Source: an uncultured Oscillospiraceae bacterium (GTDB taxonomy: Bacteria > Bacillota > Clostridia > Oscillospirales > Oscillospiraceae). Taken from it: a DNA stretch of 45,686 nucleotides. Below the pieces are notes generated by a model. It was not told the origin of the DNA. It saw only the letters and a list, made by a program, of their open reading frames with translations, and ran no database searches. This document shows, piece by piece, positions 41,503 through 45,686 of the stretch. The stretch lies in assembly GCA_910587285.1 (NCBI GenBank), contig CAJULM010000020.1, forward strand, positions 1 through 45,686. Direction: 5' to 3'. Position 1 is the stretch's first letter, and every line of letters starts with the position of its first letter. Made by a program: the position numbers and the translations under genes.

Positions 41503-42681
41503 ATGGACGAACAAAGCCAAAAACAGCAAAAAAAGCCACCCAAAAAACTGCCCCGCTTTCTCACGCGGCTGATTGCCGCCCTGGTGGTGCTGGCGGTCTT
41601 TTTGGCGCTGGTGGTCATGGTGGCCTTCCGGGACCAGCTGAATATGGACAGCATCAAGCGGTATTTCACATATCTTTCCCTCACCCGCAGCGACAGCGGA
41701 CAGGCGGATGCTTTCTCCTATGACGGCGAGCTGAGCGATACCTTCGCCGTGCTGGACGGGGACCTGCTGGTGTGCTCCCGCAACGCCATCTCTCTCTACT
41801 CTGGCAGCGGCACCCAGTATATCAACCAATCGGTGAGCATGACAAACCCGGTGGTAAACACAAACGGCTCTTTGGCTGTGGTGTACGACGCGGGCGGATC
41901 GTCCCTGTACATCCTGGGCCAGCGCTCGCTGGTGTGGTCCACCGATGAATTGGAGCCCATACTCTCCGCCCGACTCAACCGCAGCGGCCAGCTCACCGTG
42001 GCCACCCAGGCCAGCGGCTACCGGGGAATGGTCACTGTATATGACGCATCCTACTCCCCTGTGATGAGCATCAACCTCTCCTCCGCCTTTGTGATGGACG
42101 CTGCGCTGTCCGACAACGGGCACACTCTGGCCATCCTCACCGCGGGGCAGAGCGGCGGCGCGTTTGACACCGGCCTGTCCCTCTACGCCATGACCTATTC
42201 CAACGGCACCTACCAGCCCGACGCCTCCTGCTCTCTGGGCGGCGGCGTGGTGCTGGATGTGAGGCACACCAGCTCCGCAGTGTGGACCCTGAGTGACCAG
42301 GGGCTGGACATCACCGACCACAGCGGGCGCAGCGTGCACACCGACTGGGCGGATCGGTATCTGCGGCGGTATACCCTGAGCGGCAACGGCTTCGCCCTGG
42401 CCCTGCTGGGCAAATACCACGCGGGCAGTCAGGCGGAGCTATGGGTCATTGACCAGCAGGGCCAGCGGCAAACCCTCTCGCTCAACGAGCAGGTCATGTC
42501 CATTGCCGCTGCGGGTCGCTACTTCGCCGTCCTTACCAGTGACCGGCTGGATATATACACGGATGAGCTGACGCTTTACAGCACGCTCAAAGGCACCCGA
42601 GGGGCCCGCACCGTTCTGCTCATGCCGGATGGCTCCGCCATCCTGGTCTCGGAGGACAGCGCTGGATTCTATATTCCCTGA
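41503..42681 (+). CDS. DUF5711 family membrane-anchored protein
   Basis: A 392-residue protein. A basic, Lys/Pro-rich N terminus (QKQQKKPPKKLPRFLTR) precedes one membrane helix (about 21-44). The remaining ~340 residues are outside the cell and read as short beta strands with aromatic/Gly turns (LDGDLLVCSRNAISLYSG, VVYDAGGSSLYILGQRSLVW), a beta-propeller-like pattern typical of DUF5711. Function unknown. It is followed by the CvpA-like gene in the same direction, as often seen in this family's neighbourhoods. Confidence 0.82.
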   Translation: MDEQSQKQQKKPPKKLPRFLTRLIAALVVLAVFLALVVMVAFRDQLNMDSIKRYFTYLSLTRSDSGQADAFSYDGELSDTFAVLDGDLLVCSRNAISLYSGSGTQYINQSVSMTNPVVNTNGSLAVVYDAGGSSLYILGQRSLVWSTDELEPILSARLNRSGQLTVATQASGYRGMVTVYDASYSPVMSINLSSAFVMDAALSDNGHTLAILTAGQSGGAFDTGLSLYAMTYSNGTYQPDASCSLGGGVVLDVRHTSSAVWTLSDQGLDITDHSGRSVHTDWADRYLRRYTLSGNGFALALLGKYHAGSQAELWVIDQQGQRQTLSLNEQVMSIAAAGRYFAVLTSDRLDIYTDELTLYSTLKGTRGARTVLLMPDGSAILVSEDSAGFYIP

Positions 42682-42725
42682 GCTTTTACTGTGCTCCGCG
42701 TCCGCCGCGGAGAAAGGAGGAGCGT

Positions 42726-43397
42726 ATGCCATACTTATTTGACATACTAATCGTAGCGCTTCTGGCTTTTTTTGCCTGGCGGGGCGCGTCCAAAGGCCTG
42801 GTTCTGTCCCTGTGCGGCTTGGCCGCTGTGGCAGTGGCCTTTTTCGGAGCACAGTTCCTGTCGGAGCAATTCTGTGCCCCGGTGGCCAACATCATCCGCC
42901 CCATCATCGCCCAGACCTTCCGTGGCGTGGAGCCTGATATCGCCGCTGCCGAGGGAGAGGCTGCCTACACCCTGGAGCAGCTGCTGGACTGTATCCAGGA
43001 GGAGGGTCTGTTTGAGGGCTTCTCCGACTTTCTGGAGCAGGGCGTAGCCTACGACAGCCTGGGCCACGACCCCCTGTCCCCGCTGGACGCCCTGGCGGGC
43101 TATCTGTCCCTGGGGATCGCCCGGGCGCTGCTGTTCGGACTGGTGTTCGTGGTCATTCTCCTGGTGTGGTTTCTCCTCAGCCACGCCCTGGACCTGGCCT
43201 TCCAGCTGCCCATCCTGGCTGAAGTGAACACGGCGGGCGGGCTGATTGTCGGGCTTATCAAGGGCGGGCTGGTCACAGTTGTGCTGGTGTGGCTGGGCCA
43301 GCTGGCCGGAGTCGTTCCCAGCCAGCCGGACACCCCCGTCCTCTCCCTGTTCACCGTCAGCCGCCTGAGCGAGCTGCTGATGGACCTGTCCGGCTGA
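42726..43397 (+). CDS. CvpA family membrane protein
   Basis: A 223-residue protein with about four membrane helices: the N-terminal LFDILIVALLAFFAWRGASKGLVLSLCGL is the CvpA signature (fold with a Gly-rich first pair), and GGLIVGLIKGGLVTVVLVWLG the last helix region. CvpA is linked to colicin V production in E. coli and to envelope homeostasis elsewhere; here only the membrane role is safe. RBS AAAGGAGG. Last gene of the long run starting at 35510. Confidence 0.83.
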   Translation: MPYLFDILIVALLAFFAWRGASKGLVLSLCGLAAVAVAFFGAQFLSEQFCAPVANIIRPIIAQTFRGVEPDIAAAEGEAAYTLEQLLDCIQEEGLFEGFSDFLEQGVAYDSLGHDPLSPLDALAGYLSLGIARALLFGLVFVVILLVWFLLSHALDLAFQLPILAEVNTAGGLIVGLIKGGLVTVVLVWLGQLAGVVPSQPDTPVLSLFTVSRLSELLMDLSG

Positions 43398-43445
43398 GCG
43401 CCTGCATCCCACTGCCAGCAGTATGAAGCCGGCGAACGATTTCCC

Positions 43446-43474
43446 TTGACGCGGGAAAATTACCACTCTAAAAT
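43446..43474 (+). promoter_or_regulatory. Promoter of the ClpE-like gene
   Basis: TTGACG (43446-43451), 17-base spacer, TAAAAT (43469-43474), 79 bases before the ATG. No clear CtsR heptamer repeat (GGTCAAA type) was found around it, so heat-shock control by CtsR is not supported here. Confidence 0.7.
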
Positions 43475-43553
43475 TCATGACGTGTTCATATTTATTTGAT
43501 ATGGTACTGCAAACACCCCTGCGAGAACTTTTCTCCCTGAAAGGAGCGATACG

Positions 43554-45686
43554 ATGCGCCCAACCATGTGTACCCGCTGCCACAAAAATGTGGCGGTGAT
43601 TTTCATAACCAAGATTGAGGGCAGCGAGACCAAGAACGAGGGCCTGTGCCTGAAGTGCGCGCGGGAGCTTGGCATCAAGCCGGTGGACGACATGATGAAA
43701 AAAATGGGCATCTCCGACGAGGATCTGGAGTCCATTTCCACCGAAATGATGTCTGCCTTCGGCGGCGCGGAGGAGGCCGAGGGCCTGTCCCCCGCCGACA
43801 GCGAGGAGCCCCAGGACAGTGACGATGGCGAGGAGGAGGACGAGGGCCGCACCGCCACCTTCCCCTTCCTGAGCAAGCTGTTCGGCTCCTCCTCCGACGG
43901 CGCCCCCGACCGGGACCCCGTCCAGCGGGGCGGGACCGCCAAGGAGGACAAAACCGCCGCCAAGGCCGAGCGGAACCAGGGCCCGAAGCGCAAATTTCTG
44001 GAGAATTACTGCATCTCTCTCACTCGCAAGGCCCACGAGGGCAAGCTGGACCGCATTGTAGGCCGCGCCAACGAAATTGAGCGCACCATCCAGATTTTGA
44101 ACCGGCGGCAGAAAAACAACCCCTGCCTCATCGGCGACCCCGGCGTGGGCAAAACCGCCATCGCCGAAGGGCTGGCCCAGCGCATCTACGACCGGGATGT
44201 GCCCTATAAGCTGCTGGACAAGGAGGTCTATCTGCTGGACCTCACCGCCCTGGTGGCGGGCACCCAGTTCCGGGGCCAGTTTGAGAGCCGCATGAAGGGC
44301 CTCATCGACGAGGTGAAAAAGCTGGGCAATATCATCTTGGTCATCGACGAGGTCCACTCCATCGTGGGCGCGGGGGACGCGGAGGGCTCCATGAATGCCG
44401 CCAACATCCTCAAGCCCGCCCTGAGCCGGGGGGAGATTCAGGTCATCGGCGCCACCACCCTCACCGAGTACCGCAAGTACATCGAGAAGGATTCCGCCCT
44501 GGAGCGCCGCTTCCAGCCCGTCATCGTGGAGGAACCGTCTATTGACGAATCCGTGGAGATTTTAAAGGGCATCACCCCCTATTACGAGGCCTTCCACCAC
44601 GTCTCCATCAGCCCGGACATCTGCCGCCAGGCGGTGACCATGAGCGAGCGGTACATCACCGACCGCTACCTCCCCGATAAGGCCATCGACCTCATCGACG
44701 AGGCCTCCTCCGATGTGAACCTCCACAACAAGGACCTGGCCCGGCTGGCTGAGATCGACAAGGAGCTGGCCGACTACGCCAAGGAGATGGAGGTGGTTCT
44801 GGCCTCCACCGGCGGCCAGAACGACCCCAAGCTCCAGGATCTGCAAAAGCAGGAGCAAAAGCTTCAGCGCCAGCGGGACACGTTAGAGATGGCGGTGAAC
44901 CGGGACGATGCCGAGGCCCCCAACCGGGACGACCCCGCCTTCCAGGAGCGGCAGGCAGGCCGCCGCAAGCAGATTGCCGAGCTTCAGGAAAAGCTGGGCG
45001 CCGTCACCTCCGAAAAGCAGGCGGTGCAGTCCGCCGCCAATGAAAAGGCCTATCAGCGCCTGGCCGAGCTGAAAAGCAAACAGGCCCAGCTCACCGGAGA
45101 GCGGGACATTCTCGCCGCCAAGGGTGACCCCCCGCTGACCGTTGCCCATCTGGCGCGAGTCATCGAGCTGTGGACCAAAATTCCCGCCACCTCCATCCAG
45201 GAGCAGGAGTTTGAGCGTCTGGCCAAGCTGGACGAGCGCCTCCGGGCCCACATCGTGGGGCAGGACGACGCGGTAGAGGCCGTGTCCAACGCCATCCGCC
45301 GGGGCCGGGTGGGCATCTCCGCCAAGCACAAGCCGGTAAGCTTCATCTTCGTGGGCTCCACCGGCGTGGGCAAGACGGAGCTGGTGAAGCGGCTGGCCGC
45401 CGACCTGTTCTCCTCCCCCGAGTCCCTCATCCGGCTGGACATGAGCGAGTTCATGGAGAAACACTCCGTGTCCCGGATCATCGGCTCTCCCCCGGGGTAC
45501 GTGGGCTATGACGACGCGGGCCAGCTCACTGAGAAAATCCGCCGCAAGCCCTACTGCGTGGTGCTGTTCGATGAGATCGAGAAGGCCCACCCCGACGTGC
45601 TCAACGTGCTGCTGCAAATCCTGGACGACGGGCACATCTCCGACGCCCACGGCAAGGTGGTGAACTTCGAGAACACCGTCATCGTC
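43554..45686 (+). CDS. ClpE-like AAA+ unfoldase, 3'-truncated by window
   Basis: 711 residues are visible; no stop before the window ends. Start ATG 43554 with AAAGGAG. A zinc-finger N terminus (Cys6/Cys9 and Cys32/Cys35, in MCTRCHKN and GLCLKCARELG) replaces the Clp N domain, as in ClpE. Then ~110 acidic disordered residues, AAA1 with Walker A GDPGVGKT (194-201) and VHSIVGAGDAEGSM, a long coiled-coil middle part (about 395-530), and AAA2 with Walker A GSTGVGKT (601-608). The frame ends at NFENTVIV, just before sensor-1. It would unfold proteins for ClpP; the acidic linker is unusually long. Confidence 0.9.
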   Translation, partial: MRPTMCTRCHKNVAVIFITKIEGSETKNEGLCLKCARELGIKPVDDMMKKMGISDEDLESISTEMMSAFGGAEEAEGLSPADSEEPQDSDDGEEEDEGRTATFPFLSKLFGSSSDGAPDRDPVQRGGTAKEDKTAAKAERNQGPKRKFLENYCISLTRKAHEGKLDRIVGRANEIERTIQILNRRQKNNPCLIGDPGVGKTAIAEGLAQRIYDRDVPYKLLDKEVYLLDLTALVAGTQFRGQFESRMKGLIDEVKKLGNIILVIDEVHSIVGAGDAEGSMNAANILKPALSRGEIQVIGATTLTEYRKYIEKDSALERRFQPVIVEEPSIDESVEILKGITPYYEAFHHVSISPDICRQAVTMSERYITDRYLPDKAIDLIDEASSDVNLHNKDLARLAEIDKELADYAKEMEVVLASTGGQNDPKLQDLQKQEQKLQRQRDTLEMAVNRDDAEAPNRDDPAFQERQAGRRKQIAELQEKLGAVTSEKQAVQSAANEKAYQRLAELKSKQAQLTGERDILAAKGDPPLTVAHLARVIELWTKIPATSIQEQEFERLAKLDERLRAHIVGQDDAVEAVSNAIRRGRVGISAKHKPVSFIFVGSTGVGKTELVKRLAADLFSSPESLIRLDMSEFMEKHSVSRIIGSPPGYVGYDDAGQLTEKIRRKPYCVVLFDEIEKAHPDVLNVLLQILDDGHISDAHGKVVNFENTVIV

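Noticed and set aside
43398..43553. CtsR or CIRCE operator before the ClpE-like gene
   Set aside because: No GGTCAAA-type direct repeat or CIRCE inverted repeat could be found; only a plain promoter is supported.
42747..44357. 536-residue minus-strand open frame over CvpA and the ClpE-like start
   Set aside because: Crosses an intergenic promoter and two well-supported plus-strand genes; low-complexity composition.

Overview
The window reads as chromosome of a GC-rich, low-oxygen gut Clostridia, most like the Oscillospiraceae (the Flavonifractor / Lawsonibacter / Intestinimonas group). This rests on the gene set (2-hydroxyacyl-CoA dehydratase-type activator proteins, two-cluster clostridial ferredoxin, ATP-type PEP carboxykinase, Na+-pumping biotin decarboxylase, DUF6774-, DUF5711- and CvpA-like proteins), on strong Shine-Dalgarno sites, and on a GC-rich third codon position judged by eye. 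No rRNA, tRNA, CRISPR array, prophage or transposase gene was seen.

Layout. 2-4988 (+): a truncated dehydratase-activator ATPase, a GNAT acetyltransferase, an HgdB-like Fe-S protein and a DIP1984-type protein. 4989-5490: an accessory patch with a folded RNA-like element resembling HEARO/omega-RNA, then a broken GNAT fragment and a block of hairpins in front of an intact GNAT. 6390-10943 (-): uridine phosphorylase; a membrane protein/lipoprotein pair; an XRE regulator with a DUF2975 protein; a CPBP protease coupled to a sirtuin. 11029-14069 (-): argG, argH and a PAS protein. 14285-16375 (-): a Clp ATPase without the usual N domain. 16540-22402 (+): ferredoxin, pckA and a four-gene oxaloacetate decarboxylase operon, a likely PEP/oxaloacetate/pyruvate node linked to Na+ export. 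22462-24460 (-): a membrane-anchored XRE protein, then a DivIVA-like coiled coil coupled to a lone fumarase beta subunit. 24655-28568 (+): a Ca2+/Na+ antiporter, then an operon of two esterases and an ATP-grasp enzyme. 28839-32731 (+): response regulator, ABC exporter, two membrane microproteins and a histidine kinase. 32882-35395 (+): P-type ATPase. 35510-43397 (+): a long run with methyltransferase, VanZ-like protein, ECF transporter module, truA, GNAT, DUF5711 and CvpA. 43554-end (+): a ClpE-like ATPase cut by the window edge.

The strongest unexplained signals are: (a) a roughly 105-170 bp element present three times (2318, 28627, 29520), always just after a stop codon, whose closing stem and central hairpin are kept by compensatory base changes; (b) the HEARO/omega-RNA-like RNA at about 4989-5165 with no nuclease gene; (c) the esterase-esterase-ATP-grasp operon, which looks like an unnamed small-molecule or peptide-tailoring pathway; (d) two tiny membrane proteins between an ABC exporter and a histidine kinase that has almost no sensor. 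All function calls are from reading the sequence and memory of families; no search was run.
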